Origin: Dallia pectoralis
Taxonomy: Eukaryota > Chordata > Actinopteri > Esociformes > Umbridae
Assembly (NCBI GenBank): GCA_029465975.1
Contig: CM055745.1
Location: 16,904,460 to 16,968,459 of the forward strand
Direction: 5' to 3'
DNA length: 64,000 nucleotides
Within the stretch, counting starts at the first letter, position 1. Each line of letters opens with the position of its first letter. Of this stretch, positions 10,925 to 22,862 are shown in pieces. Under the pieces are notes generated by a model that had not been told where the DNA came from, searched no databases, and saw only the letters and a program-made list of their open reading frames with translations. The position numbers and the translations under genes were made by a program.

Positions 10925-11090
10925 TTCTGTCAGTGGCCAGCTCTGGGGAGAGTGTTGGTTCTGTCACCGACCAGCTCTAGGGAAAGTGTTGGTTCTGTCA
11001 CCGACCAGCTTTAGGGAAAGTGTTGGTTCTGTCACTGACCAGCTCTGGGGAGAGTGTTGGTTCTGTCAGTGGCCAGTTCTGGGGAGAGGT
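10925..11090. repeat. Short tandem array inside the Tc1 remnant
   Basis: About five units of roughly 33 bp, GTTCTGTCACCGACCAGCTC plus TGGGGAGAGTGTTG. The unit resembles the Tc1 segment around CCAGCTCTAGGAAGAG, so it appears to have grown from transposase-coding sequence. Confidence 0.85.
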
Positions 11091-11107
11091 GTGAATGGTT
11101 TCAAACT

Positions 11108-11545
11108 TCTTTCATGGACCTTTAATGTTACAGTGTGTCGTGGACCTTTAATGTTACAGTGTGTCGTGAACCTTTAATGTTACAGTGTGTCGTGAACCTT
11201 TAATGTTACAGTGTGTCGTGGACCTTTAATGTTACAGTGTGTCGTGGACCTTTAATGTTACAGTGTGTCGTGGACCTTTAATGTTACAGTGTGTCGTGAA
11301 CCTTTAATGTTACAGTGTGTCGTGAACCTTTAATGTTACAGTGTGTCGTGGACCTTTAATGTTACAGTGTGTCGTGAACCTTTAATGTTACAGTGTGTCG
11401 TGAACCTTTAATGTTACAGTGTGTCGTGGACCTTTAATGTTACAGTGTGTTGTGAACCTTTAATGTTACAGTGTGTCGTGAACCTTTAATGTTACAGTGT
11501 GTCGTGGACCTTTAATTTTACAGTGTGTTGTGGACCTTATTGAAG
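11108..11545. repeat. 26-bp tandem array inside the Tc1 remnant
   Basis: About 16 units of TGGACCTTTAATGTTACAGT plus GTGTCG. It resembles the Tc1 segment GGGGACCTTCAATGCTGCAG at the expected place in the element. Confidence 0.93.
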
Positions 11546-11559
11546 ATTAATTGACATAT

Positions 11560-12150
11560 GCAAATACAGGGTCCCTAATAATTGTGCATTAATATAGTAT
11601 TTTTGCATACATTGTGTATTACTAAATGTATGATAAATATGTAAGAATGGGTAAGGGTAATGCTAGATTGGAATATGTGGCCTGCCATCTTTGTAAGGAT
11701 AATGCTAGATTGGAATATGTGGCCTGCCATCTTTGTAAGGGTAATGCTAGATTGGAATATGTGGGCCGCCATCTTTGTAAGGTCATGTTATATTGGAATA
11801 TGTGGGCCGCCATCTTTGTAAGGTCATGTTATATTGGAATATGTGGGCTGGCATCTTTGTAAGGTCATGTTATATTGGAATATGTGGGCCGCCATCTTTG
11901 TAAGGTCATGTTATATTGGAATATGTGGGCTGGCATCTTTGTAAGGTCATGTTAGATTGGAATATGTGGGCTGCCATTTTGTATGTGACGTTGGTATAAA
12001 CGTGTGCGCTGCTATTTTATCTTTGTATAAAGCTGAGCCAGGTGGAGCTCTCTGGATCCTAACTGCAGGCCTGTATTAATAAACTGATTATAAAATGATG
12101 CTTGACTTCCCTGGGTTTTATGTGGAGTTTATCATATGGTGACCTACCCA
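11560..12150 (+). mobile_element. LTR-like insert in the Tc1 remnant
   Basis: It shows retroviral LTR order on the plus strand: a repeated U3-like part, TATAAAGC near 12027, a short R-like part, AATAAA near 12079, then ATCA followed by TGGTGACC, which looks like the start of a primer-binding site. No clear target duplication and no partner LTR. Sequence homologous to Tc1 resumes near 12185. Confidence 0.5.
11640..11985. repeat. 41-bp tandem array in the LTR-like U3
   Basis: About eight units on GGAATATGTGGGCCGCCATC plus TTTGTAAGGTCATGTTATATT. Early units are shorter and carry AATGCTAGA in place of CATGTTATA. Confidence 0.93.
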
Positions 12151-12470
12151 AGAATTAGCAGAAAGGTTCTGATTAACCACAACAACCTTTAATTTTTTGG
12201 TACCCTTCCTCAACCCTTTCCCTCCACTCAAACCTGTGTTTGAGCTGTAGGGGCAGTTATTACACACCAGTGGCTTGCTTATGGCTCTGACATACGTTTG
12301 TCAACTGAGGGTGCATTTTTAGGTGACTGTGTGCCTTTCCAAATCAATTACATTTACAATTACAATTACATTTACAATTACATTTACCACAAGTGGACTC
12401 CAATCCAGTTGTAGAAACAGATGGTTAATCGATGGAACCAGGAAACACCTGAGCTGTAAACGTTGGTGCA

Positions 12471-12823
12471 GACATGCCAAATGACCACAATGTCCAGGTT
12501 AGGTCTGGTTGACAGTCGGAGATTAAATATTAGAGATATGAAAGTCTCTACAAATAACATATTGGTCTACAAGCAGTAGTTTAATGCATATAAAACACAT
12601 TTAGTTAAACTCTACCCTAAACCAGTTGGAATAGGATGATTTTGAACACTGCTATTTACCGTATTTCTTTGGCCAATAATGTACAGTAACTGCTGTTATA
12701 TGATTATTTGTTATGCCAAAGTTCAAAGCCAAGACCCACCTCACCCGTCTGGTTTGGACTTGCAAAAATAAAAAAGATACAAACGATGTCGTTCTGAACA
12801 CTGTGATGACATAAACGTACTAA
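12471..12823. other. Intergenic, no gene
   Basis: AT-rich single-copy sequence. Nothing recognised. Confidence 0.55.
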
Positions 12824-13485
12824 AATGCACAGTATAAATGCATAGTATAAATGCACAGTATAAATGCACAGTATAAATGCACAGTATAAATGCACAGTAT
12901 GAATGCACAGTACAAATGCACAGTATAAATGCACAGTATAAATGCACAGTATAAATGCACAGTATAAATGCACAGTATGAATGCACAGTACAAATGCACA
13001 GTACAAATGCACAGTACAAATGCACAGTACAAATGCACAGTATAAATGCACAGTATAAATGCACAGTATAAATGCACAGTATAAATGCACAGTATAAATG
13101 CACAGTATAAATGCACAGTACAAATGCACAGTACAAATGCACAGTATAAATGCACAGTATAAATGCACAGTATAAATGCACAGTATAAATGCACAGTATA
13201 AATGCACAGTATAAATGCACAGTATAAATGCACAGTATAAATGCACAGTACAAATGCACAGTATAAATGCACAGTATAAATGCACAGTATAAATGCACAG
13301 TATAAATGCACAGTACAAATGCACAGTACAAATGCACAGTATAAATGCACAGTATAAATGCACAGTATAAATGCACAGTATAAATGCACAGTATAAATGC
13401 ACAGTATAAATGCACAGTACAAATGCACAGTATAAATGCACAGTATAAATGCACAGTATAAATGCACAGTATAAATGCACAGTAT
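12824..13485. repeat. 13-bp tandem array carrying TATAAA in most units
   Basis: About 51 units of ATGCACAGTATAA, with ATGCACAGTACAA as the main variant. The many long open frames on the minus strand are a by-product of a stop-free 13-mer. Confidence 0.97.
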
Positions 13486-13849
13486 TAGCAGCAGAGTTTC
13501 TTTTCTTGCTTCATCAATCATAACCGTGCAGACTTCAGTAGTTGAGCTTACCGTCAACGCAGAAAGGCTCAGGCGTCAGCACTCGGTACCCTGGTTTCAG
13601 GTGATATATGTTCCAGTGGAACCCAAACTCCCTGGTTGGCAGCAGAGGTTAAATGGGGGTGGAGGAGATAAAGCAGACGGCAGAAGCCTCCACACTGGGC
13701 AGCTGGATCTGACAGCTCGCTCCCTGCTGGCCTCTATTCAGATACAGGCCTCCTTGTAACCAGCCTTCAGGGACATCAACACAAGCTCACATGTACAGAA
13801 TGGATCTGACACTGGGACACGAGGATGATCCAGTGCTACGACTCAGATT
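13486..13849. other. Single-copy stretch, possible noncoding first exon of nox5
   Basis: Higher GC than its surroundings. On the minus strand it ends at a good donor, TTGACG|GTAAGC, at 13552. An untranslated nox5 first exon is possible but not shown. Confidence 0.25.
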
Positions 13850-16800
13850 TAGGTCTCAGTCCTCATAATGGTTGATAATGAGTTATAGCACCGGGCTATC
13901 CTGGTGTCTCAGTCCTCATAATGGTTGATAATGAGTTATAGCACCGGGCTATCCTGGTGTCTCAGTCCTCATAATGGTTGATAATGAGTTATAGCACCGG
14001 GCTATCCTGGTGTCTCAGTCCTCATAATGGGTGTTAATGAGCTGTAGCACCGGGCTATCCTGGTGTCTCAGTCCTCATAATGGTTGATAATGAGTTATAG
14101 CACCGGGCTATCCTGGTGTCTCAGTCCTCATAATGGTTGATAATGAGTTATAGCACCGGGCTATCCTGGTGTCTCAGTCCTCATAATGGGTGTTAATGAG
14201 CTGTAGCACCGGGCTATCCTGGTGTCTCAGTCCTCATAATGGGTGTTAATGAGCTGTAGCACCGGGCTATCCTGGTGTCTCAGTCCTCATAATGGTTGAT
14301 AATGAGTTATAGCACCGGGCTATCCTGGTGTCTCAGTCCTCATAATGGGTGTTAATGAGCTGTAGCACCGGGCTATCCTGGTGTCTCAGTCCTCATAATG
14401 GGTGTTAATGAGCTGTAGCACCGGGCTATCCTGGTGTCTCAGTCCTCATAATGGTTGATAATGAGTTATAGCACCGGGCTATCCTGGTGTCTCAGTCCTC
14501 ATAATGGTTGATAATGAGTTATAGCACCGGGCTATCCTGGTGTCTCAGTCCTCATAATGGGTGTTAATGAGCTGTAGCACCGGGCTATCCTGGTGTCTCA
14601 GTCCTCATAATGGTTGATAATGAGTTATAGCACCGGGCTATCCTGGTGTCTCAGTCCTCATAATGGTTGATAATGAGTTATAGCACCGGGCTATCCTGGT
14701 GTCTCAGTCCTCATAATGGGTGTTAATGAGCTGTAGCACCGGGCTATCCTGGTGTCTCAGTCCTCATAATGGTTGATAATGAGTTATAGCACCGGGCTAT
14801 CCTGGTGTCTCAGTCCTCATAATGGTTGATAATGAGTTATAGCACCGGGCTATCCTGGTGTCTCAGTCCTCATAATGGGTGTTAATGAGCTGTAGCACCG
14901 GGCTATCCTGGTGTCTCAGTCCTCATAATGGTTGATAATGAGTTATAGCACCGGGCTATCCTGGTGTCTCAGTCCTCATAATGGTTGATAATGAGTTATA
15001 GCACCGGGCTATCCTGGTGTCTCAGTCCTCATAATGGTTGATAATGAGTTATAGCACTGGGCTATCCTGGTGTCTCAGTCCTCATAATGGTTGATAATGA
15101 GTTATAGCACCGGGCTATCCTGGTGTCTCAGTCCTCATAATGGGTGTTAATGAGCTGTAGCACCGGGCTATCCTGGTGTCTCAGTCCTCATAATGGGTGT
15201 TAATGAGCTGTAGCACCCGGGCTATCCTGGTGTCTCAGTCCTCATAATGGGTGTTAATGAGCTGTAGCACCGGGCTATCCTGGTGTCTCAGTCCTCATAA
15301 TGGTTGATAATGAGTTATAGCACCGGGCTATCCTGGTGTCTCAGTCCTCATAATGGTTGATAATGATAATCCTGGTGTCTCAGTCCTCATAATGGGTGTT
15401 AATGAGCTGTAGCACCGGGCTATCCTGGTGTCTCAGTCCTCATAATGGTTGATAATGAGTTATAGCACCGGGCTATCCTGGTGTCTCAGTCCTCATAATG
15501 GTTGATAATGAGTTATAGCACCGGGCTATCCTGGTGTCTCAGTCCTCATAATGGGTGTTAATGAGCTGTAGCACCGGGCTATCCTGGTGTCTCAGTCCTC
15601 ATAATGGTTGATAATGAGTTATAGCACCGGGCTATCCTGGTGTCTCAGTCCTCATAATGGTTGATAATGAGTTATAGCACCGGGCTATCCTGGTGTCTCA
15701 GTCCTCATAATGGGTGTTAATGAGCTGTAGCACCGGGCTATCCTGGTGTCTCAGTCCTCATAATGGGTGTTAATGAGCTGTAGCACCGGGCTATCCTGGT
15801 GTCTCAGTCCTCATAATGGTTGATAATGAGGCACCGGGCTATCCTGGTGTCTCAGTCCTCATAATGGTTGATAATGAGTTATAGCACCGGGCTATCCTGG
15901 TGTCTCAGTCCTCATAATGGGTGTTAATGAGCTGTAGCACCGGGCTATCCTGGTGTCTCAGTCCTCATAATGGGTGTTAATGAGCTGTAGCATCGGGCTA
16001 TCCTGGTGTCTCAGTCCTCATAATGGTTGATAATGAGTTATAGCACCGGGCTATCCTGGTGTCTCAGTCCTCATAATGGTTGATAATGAGTTATAGCACC
16101 GGGCTATCCTGGTGTCTCAGTCCTCATAATGGTTGATAATGAGTTATAGCACCGGGCTATCCTGGTGTCTCAGTCCTCATAATGGTTGATAATGAGTTAT
16201 AGCACCGGGCTATCCTGGTGTCTCAGTCCTCATAATGGGTGTTAATGAGCTGTAGCACCGGGCTATCCTGGTGTCTCAGTCCTCATAATGGTTGATAATG
16301 AGTTATAGCACCGGGCTATCCTGGTGTCTCAGTCCTCATAATGGTTGATAATGAGTTATAGCACCGGGCTATCCTGGTGTCTCAGTCCTCATAATGGTGT
16401 TAATGAGCTTATACCGGGCTATCCTGGTGTCTCAGTCCTCATAATGGTTGATAATGAGTTATAGCACCGGGCTATCCTGGTGTCTCAGTCCTCATAATGG
16501 TTGATAATGAGTTATAGCACCGGGCTATCCTGGTGTCTCAGTCCTCATAATGGGTGTTAATGAGCTGTAGCACCGGGCTATCCTGGTGTCTCAGTCCTCA
16601 TAATGGTTGATAATGAGTTATAGCACCGGGCTATCCTGGTGTCTCAGTCCTCATAATGGTTGATAATGAGTTATAGCACCGGGCTATCCTGGTGTCTCAG
16701 TCCTCATAATGGTTGATAATGAGTTATAGCACCGGGCTATCCTGGTGTCTCAGTCCTCATAATGGTTGATAATGAGTTATAGCACCGGGCTATCCTGGTG

Positions 16801-19800
16801 TCTCAGTCCTCATAATGGGTGTTAATGAGCTGTAGCACCGGGCTATCCTGGTGTCTCAGTCCTCATAATGGGTGTTAATGAGCTGTAGCACCGGGCTATC
16901 CTGGTGTCTCAGTCCTCATAATGGTTGATAATGAGTTATAGCACCGGGCTATCCTGGTGTCTCAGTCCTCATAATGGTTGATAATGAGTTATAGCACCGG
17001 GCTATCCTGGTGTCTCAGTCCTCATAATGGGTGTTAATGAGCTGTAGCACCGGGCTATCCTGGTGTCTCAGTCCTCATAATGGGTGTTAATGAGCTGTAG
17101 CACCGGGCTATCCTGGTGTCTCAGTCCTCATAATGGTTGATAATGAGTTATAGCACCGGGCTATCCTGGTGTCTCAGTCCTCATAATGGTTGATAATGAG
17201 TTATAGCACCGGGCTATCCTGGTGTCTCAGTCCTCATAATGGGTGTTAATGAGCTGTAGCACCGGGCTATCCCGGTGTCTCAGTCCTCATAATGGGTGTT
17301 AATGAGCTGTAGCATCGGGCTATCCTGGTGTCTCAGTCCTCATAATGGTTGATAATGAGTTATAGCACCGGGCTATCCTGGTGTCTCAGTCCTCATAATG
17401 GTTGATAATGAGTTATAGCACCGGGCTATCCTGGTGTCTCAGTCCTCATAATGGGTGTTAATGAGCTGTAGCACCGGGCTATCCCGGTGTCTCAGTCCTC
17501 ATAATGGGTGTTAATGAGCTGTAGCATCGGGCTATCCTGGTGTCTCAGTCCTCATAATGGTTGATAATGAGTTATAGCACCGGGCTATCCTGGTGTCTCA
17601 GTCCTCATAATGGTTGATAATGAGTTATAGCACCGGGCTATCCTGGTGTCTCAGTCCTCATAATGGTTGATAATGAGTTATAGCACTGGGCTATCCTGGT
17701 GTCTCAGTCCTCATAATGGTTGATAATGAGTTATAGCACCGGGCTATCCTGGTGTCTCAGTCCTCATAATGGGTGTTAATGAGCTGTAGCACCGGGCTAT
17801 CCTGGTGTCTCAGTCCTCATAATGGTTGATAATGAGTTATAGCACCGGGCTATCCTGGTGTCTCAGTCCTCATAATGGTTGATAATGAGTTATAGCACCG
17901 GGCTATCCTGGTGTCTCAGTCCTCATAATGGGTGTTAATGAGCTGTAGCACCGGGCTATCCTGGTGTCTCAGTCCTCATAATGGTTGATAATGAGTTATA
18001 GCACCGGGCTATCCTGGTGTCTCAGTCCTCATAATGGGTGTTAATGAGCTGTAGCATCGGGCTATCCTGGTGTCTCAGTCCTCATAATGGTTGATAATGA
18101 GTTATAGCACCGGGCTATCCTGGTGTCTCAGTCCTCATAATGGTTGATAATGAGTTATAGCACCGGGCTATCCTGGTGTCTCAGTCCTCATAATGGTTGA
18201 TAATGAGTTATAGCACCGGGCTATCCTGGTGTCTCAGTCCTCATAATGGGTGTTAATGAGCTGTAGCACCGGGCTATCCTGGTGTCTCAGTCCTCATAAT
18301 GGGTGTTAATGAGCTGTAGCACCGGGCTATCCTGGTGTCTCAGTCCTCATAATGGTTGATAATGAGTTATAGCACCGGGCTATCCTGGTGTCTCAGTCCT
18401 CATAATGGTTGATAATGAGTTATAGCACCGGGCTATCCTGGTGTCTCAGTCCTCATAATGGTTGATAATGAGTTATAGCACCGGGCTATCCTGGTGTCTC
18501 AGTCCTCATAATGGGTGTTAATGAGCTGTAGCACCGGGCTATCCTGGTGTCTCAGTCCTCATAATGGGTGTTAATGAGCTGTAGCATCGGGCTATCCTGG
18601 TGTCTCAGTCCTCATAATGGTTGATAATGAGTTATAGCACCGGGCTATCCTGGTGTCTCAGTCCTCATAATGGTTGATAATGAGTTATAGCACCGGGCTA
18701 TCCTGGTGTCTCAGTCCTCATAATGGTTGATAATGAGTTATAGCACTGGGCTATCCTGGTGTCTCAGTCCTCATAATGGTTGATAATGAGTTATAGCACC
18801 GGGCTATCCTGGTGTCTCAGTCCTCATAATGGGTGTTAATGAGCTGTAGCACCGGGCTATCCTGGTGTCTCAGTCCTCATAATGGTTGATAATGAGTTAT
18901 AGCACCGGGCTATCCTGGTGTCTCAGTCCTCATAATGGTTGATAATGAGTTATAGCACCGGGCTATCCTGGTGTCTCAGTCCTCATAATGGGTGTTAATG
19001 AGCTGTAGCACCGGGCTATCCTGGTGTCTCAGTCCTCATAATGGGTGTTAATGAGCTGTAGCACCGGGCTATCCTGGTGTCTCAGTCCTCATAATGGTTG
19101 ATAATGAGTTATAGCACCGGGCTATCCTGGTGTCTCAGTCCTCATAATGGTTGATAATGAGTTATAGCACCGGGCTATCCTGGTGTCTCAGTCCTCATAA
19201 TGGTTGATAATGAGTTATAGCACCGGGCTATCCTGGTGTCTCAGTCCTCATAATGGGTGTTAATGAGCTGTAGCACCGGGCTATCCTGGTGTCTCAGTCC
19301 TCATAATGGGTGTTAATGAGCTGTAGCATCGGGCTATCCTGGTGTCTCAGTCCTCATAATGGTTGATAATGAGTTATAGCACCGGGCTATCCTGGTGTCT
19401 CAGTCCTCATAATGGTTGATAATGAGTTATAGCACCGGGCTATCCTGGTGTCTCAGTCCTCATAATGGTTGATAATGAGTTATAGCACTGGGCTATCCTG
19501 GTGTCTCAGTCCTCATAATGGTTGATAATGAGTTATAGCACCGGGCTATCCTGGTGTCTCAGTCCTCATAATGGGTGTTAATGAGCTGTAGCACCGGGCT
19601 ATCCTGGTGTCTCAGTCCTCATAATGGTTGATAATGAGTTATAGCACCGGGCTATCCTGGTGTCTCAGTCCTCATAATGGTTGATAATGAGTTATAGCAC
19701 CGGGCTATCCTGGTGTCTCAGTCCTCATAATGGGTGTTAATGAGCTGTAGCACCGGGCTATCCTGGTGTCTCAGTCCTCATAATGGTTGATAATGAGTTA

Positions 19801-20028
19801 TAGCACCGGGCTATCCTGGTGTCTCAGTCCTCATAATGGGTGTTAATGAGCTGTAGCATCGGGCTATCCTGGTGTCTCAGTCCTCATAATGGTTGATAAT
19901 GAGTTATAGCACCGGGCTATCCTGGTGTCTCAGTCCTCATAATGGTTGATAATGAGTTATAGCACCGGGCTATCCTGGTGTCTCAGTCCTCATAATGGTT
20001 GATAATGAGTTATAGCACCGGGCTATCC
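13850..20028. repeat. Large 53-bp tandem array, two interleaved unit types
   Basis: About 116 units starting GTCTCAGTCCTCATAATGG. Type A continues TTGATAATGAGTTATAGCAC, type B GTGTTAATGAGCTGTAGCAC; both close CGGGCTATCCTGGT. Rare variants mark blocks: GCATCGGG near 15991, 17311, 17525, 18053, 18585, 19327 and 19858; GCACTGGG near 15054, 17685, 18745 and 19485. A few units are truncated (15365, 15829, 16400). It is not a CRISPR: no spacers. Confidence 0.97.
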
Positions 20029-20626
20029 TCATGGCAAACTATCCATCAGATTGTGTCAACAGTAATCTTTCCCCCAAACATACTTTTTCCTATAATATTC
20101 AGATATTTATCCGGTCTGAACAGGCCATATGCCCAATGTTTATTTTCTGTCAGTTTAAGGGTTATGTCCTTTTCAAACCTTAAACAAACATTTTGTATCC
20201 TGACTTGATTAATATTATTTATTATAATATTAGTAATGTTCCCCCGAAATAGGTTCAGTTGATACTATCACGATATTGTGGAGGTGTGTGGAACAGCTGC
20301 TATTTGGTGTGCAGAGTGATTGGAAGATGCAGTGATTGGAGTTGTGCAAGTGGCGCCACCTAGTGGATCACACTCGTCATTGCAGTGGTTCCCAAGTTCC
20401 CAACCAGAGTTCCAAAACGGAGAAAACTTGTGATACCTTAAGCTTACTAGTAAAAGCAACATGATGAGGTACTCCAGGGATACTCAGAGCAGAGCAAAAT
20501 TCTGTTTGTGGTACAGCAACTGAAACAAGTTGGGAACCACTGATATAGAGCCGTTCCTTTGACCTGGTAAGGAGTTGATATTGCACTGATCAACACCATT
20601 AAGCTGGCAAAATATTCTATAAAGAA
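20029..20626. other. Single-copy stretch with a small inverted-repeat element
   Basis: No gene. It contains the MITE-like element listed at 20382-20543. Confidence 0.5.
20382..20543. mobile_element. Candidate hAT-type MITE
   Basis: Inverted ends CAGTGGTTCCCAA and TTGGGAACCACTG enclose about 160 bp. The end sequence is of the hAT kind. I could not find a matching 8-bp target duplication. Confidence 0.55.
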
Positions 20627-22265
20627 GGACTTGTATATGTCTGTATAGGATTAGTTATCTGAGCCTGGTCGGTACACAAACAGACATATAAATGGTGTAC
20701 AACTCTTATATATGTCTGTATAGGATTAGTTATCTGAGCCTGGTGGGTACAGAAACAGACATATTAATGGTGTACAACTCTTATATATGTCTGTATAGGA
20801 TTAGTTATCTGAGCCTGGTCGGTACACAAACAGACATATAAATGGTGTACAACTCTTATATATGTCTGTATAGGATTAGTTATCTGAGCCTGGTGGGTAC
20901 AGAAACAGACATATAAATGGTGTACGACTCTTATATATGTCTGTATAGGATTAGTTATCTGAGCCTGGTCGGTACAGAAACAGACATATTAATGGTGTAC
21001 AACTCTTATATATGTCTGTATAGGATTAGTTATCTGAGCCTGGTCGGTACACAAACAGACATATAAATGGTGTACAACTCTTATATATGTCTGTATACGA
21101 TTAGTTATCTGAGCCTGGTGGGTACAGAAACAGACATATAAATGGTGTACAACTCTTATATATGTCTGTATAGGATTAGTTATCTGAGCCTGGTCGGTAC
21201 ACAAACAGACATATAAATGGTGTACAACTCTTATATATGTCTGTATAGGATTAGTTATCTGAGCCTGGTGGGTACAGAAACAGACATATTAATGGTGTAC
21301 AACTCTTATGTATGTCTGTATAGGATTAGTTATCAGAGCCTGGTGGGTACAGAAACAGACATATAAATGGTGTACAACTCTTATATATGTCTGTATAGGA
21401 TTAGTTATCTGAGCCTGGTCGGTACACAAACAGACATATAAATGGTGTACAACTCTTATATATGTCTGTATAGGATTAGTTATCTGAGCCTGGTGGGTAC
21501 ACAAACAGACATATAAATGGTGTACAACTCTTATATATGTCTGTATAGGATTAGTTATCAGAGCCTGGTGGGTACAGAAACAGACATATAAATGGTGTAC
21601 AACTCTTATATATGTCTGTATAGGATTAGTTATCTGAGCCTGGTCGGTACACAAACAGACATATAAATGGTGTACAACTCTTATATATGTCTGTATACGA
21701 TTAGTTATCTCTACAGAAACAGACATATAAATGGTGTACAACTCTTATATATGTCTGTATAGGATTAGTTATCTGAGCCTGGTCGGTACACAAACAGACA
21801 TATAAATGGTGTACAACTCTTATATATGTCTGTATAGGATTAGTTATCTGAGCCGGTACACAAACAGACATATAAATGGTGTACAACTCTTATATATGTC
21901 TGTATAGGATTAGTTATCTGAGCCTGGTGGGTACAGAAACAGACATATTAATGGTGTAAACAGACATATTAGTTAAATACAGAAACAGACATATAAATGG
22001 TGTACAACTCTTATATATGTCTGTATAGGATTAGTTATCTGAGCCTGTACAACTCTTATATATGTCTGTATACGGTTATCAGAAACAGACATATAAATGG
22101 TGTACAACTCTTATGTATGTCTGTATAGGATTAGTTATCTGAGCCTGGTGGGTACACAAACAGACATATAAATGGTGTACAACTCTTATGTATGTCTGTA
22201 TAGGATTAGTTATCAGAGCCTGGTGGGTACAGAAACAGACATATAAATGGTGTACAACTCTTAGA
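20627..22265. repeat. 75-bp tandem array
   Basis: About 21 units starting AACTCTTATATATGTCTGTA, several truncated near 21850-22090. Each unit junction pairs ACAGACATATA with TATATATGTCTGT, a potential hairpin around GGTGTACAACTC. Confidence 0.95.
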
Positions 22266-22790
22266 AGCAGCCCCAAGTGCTCTTAAGTCCTATTCGTTTC
22301 AAAGACACATGTAAATAACAAGTCATCTCATATATTTTGCGTACGGTGAAAGTGTCCCAAATTTGCCAACGCTTATGGCTCTGTATGGGTGTGGTGTTTC
22401 CAGTGTATGTACAAGTACAGAGCCTGCATTTAATTTTTTTTTTAATAAAACTATTAACACATGTTTCTTAATTAATTTCACGAGTATACACAGGTCATCT
22501 AGATTCTTTTTGATGTAGTGCATGTTTTGTCTCCTATCTCAAGAATCTGTGCTATGTACATACGAATCATAATTACATTTCTTTATCTCTCTAAGGCTAA
22601 TTGTGAAAGTGAATAAAAGCCATTGAGATGAGATGAGTGACTTTATTCAAGGTCAGACTCTCTGGACAGGGGTGGGCTCTTCATGCAGTTGTCTTTTAGC
22701 GTGGCAACTACATAAGTCAAACATTAACTAGGAATAGATACTTTATGTGTACAATCCTACTTTTCCATTTTGACTCCATGGATTGTCTGA
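22266..22790. other. Upstream region of the factor H-like gene
   Basis: AT-rich single-copy DNA. It would hold the promoter and 5' UTR. No motif is clear enough to name. Confidence 0.45.
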
Positions 22791-22795
22791 TCAAC

Positions 22796-22862
22796 ATGAA
22801 ATTACACACTACTGCGTTGTTTCTTGTGATATGGGTGAATGTGGCAGTTTCTGCTGAAGTTG
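22796..22862 (+). CDS. Factor H-like exon 1: signal peptide
   Basis: The ATG at 22796 begins a short polar start then the hydrophobic core FLVIWVNVAVSA. Donor GTTG|GTAAGA, phase 1. An in-frame ATG at 22745 exists, but the start here gives a standard signal peptide. Confidence 0.85.

Larger units (their letters stand above)
10335..12470 (-). mobile_element. Degenerate Tc1-like element, repeat-expanded and interrupted
   Basis: The start (TATTCTGATCCATTCAC) and the end (CTTTCCAAATCAATTACATT, then AGTGGACTCCAATC, TTGTAGAAACA) match, by memory, a Tc1-like family abundant in salmonid-type fish genomes, with transposase on the minus strand. Recognisable transposase-strand pieces lie at 10515-10950 (including GGCTGGGCCATTCGAGGACA). 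It carries an AT microsatellite (10459-10489), two tandem arrays grown from its own sequence, and an LTR-like insert. No open transposase remains. Confidence 0.75.

Noticed and set aside
12704..13557. Three long minus-strand frames (237-258 codons)
   Set aside because: A stop-free 13-bp unit cycles through all three frames; no gene signal.
13850..20028. CRISPR-like array
   Set aside because: Units are contiguous, with no unique spacers and no cas genes; eukaryotic context.
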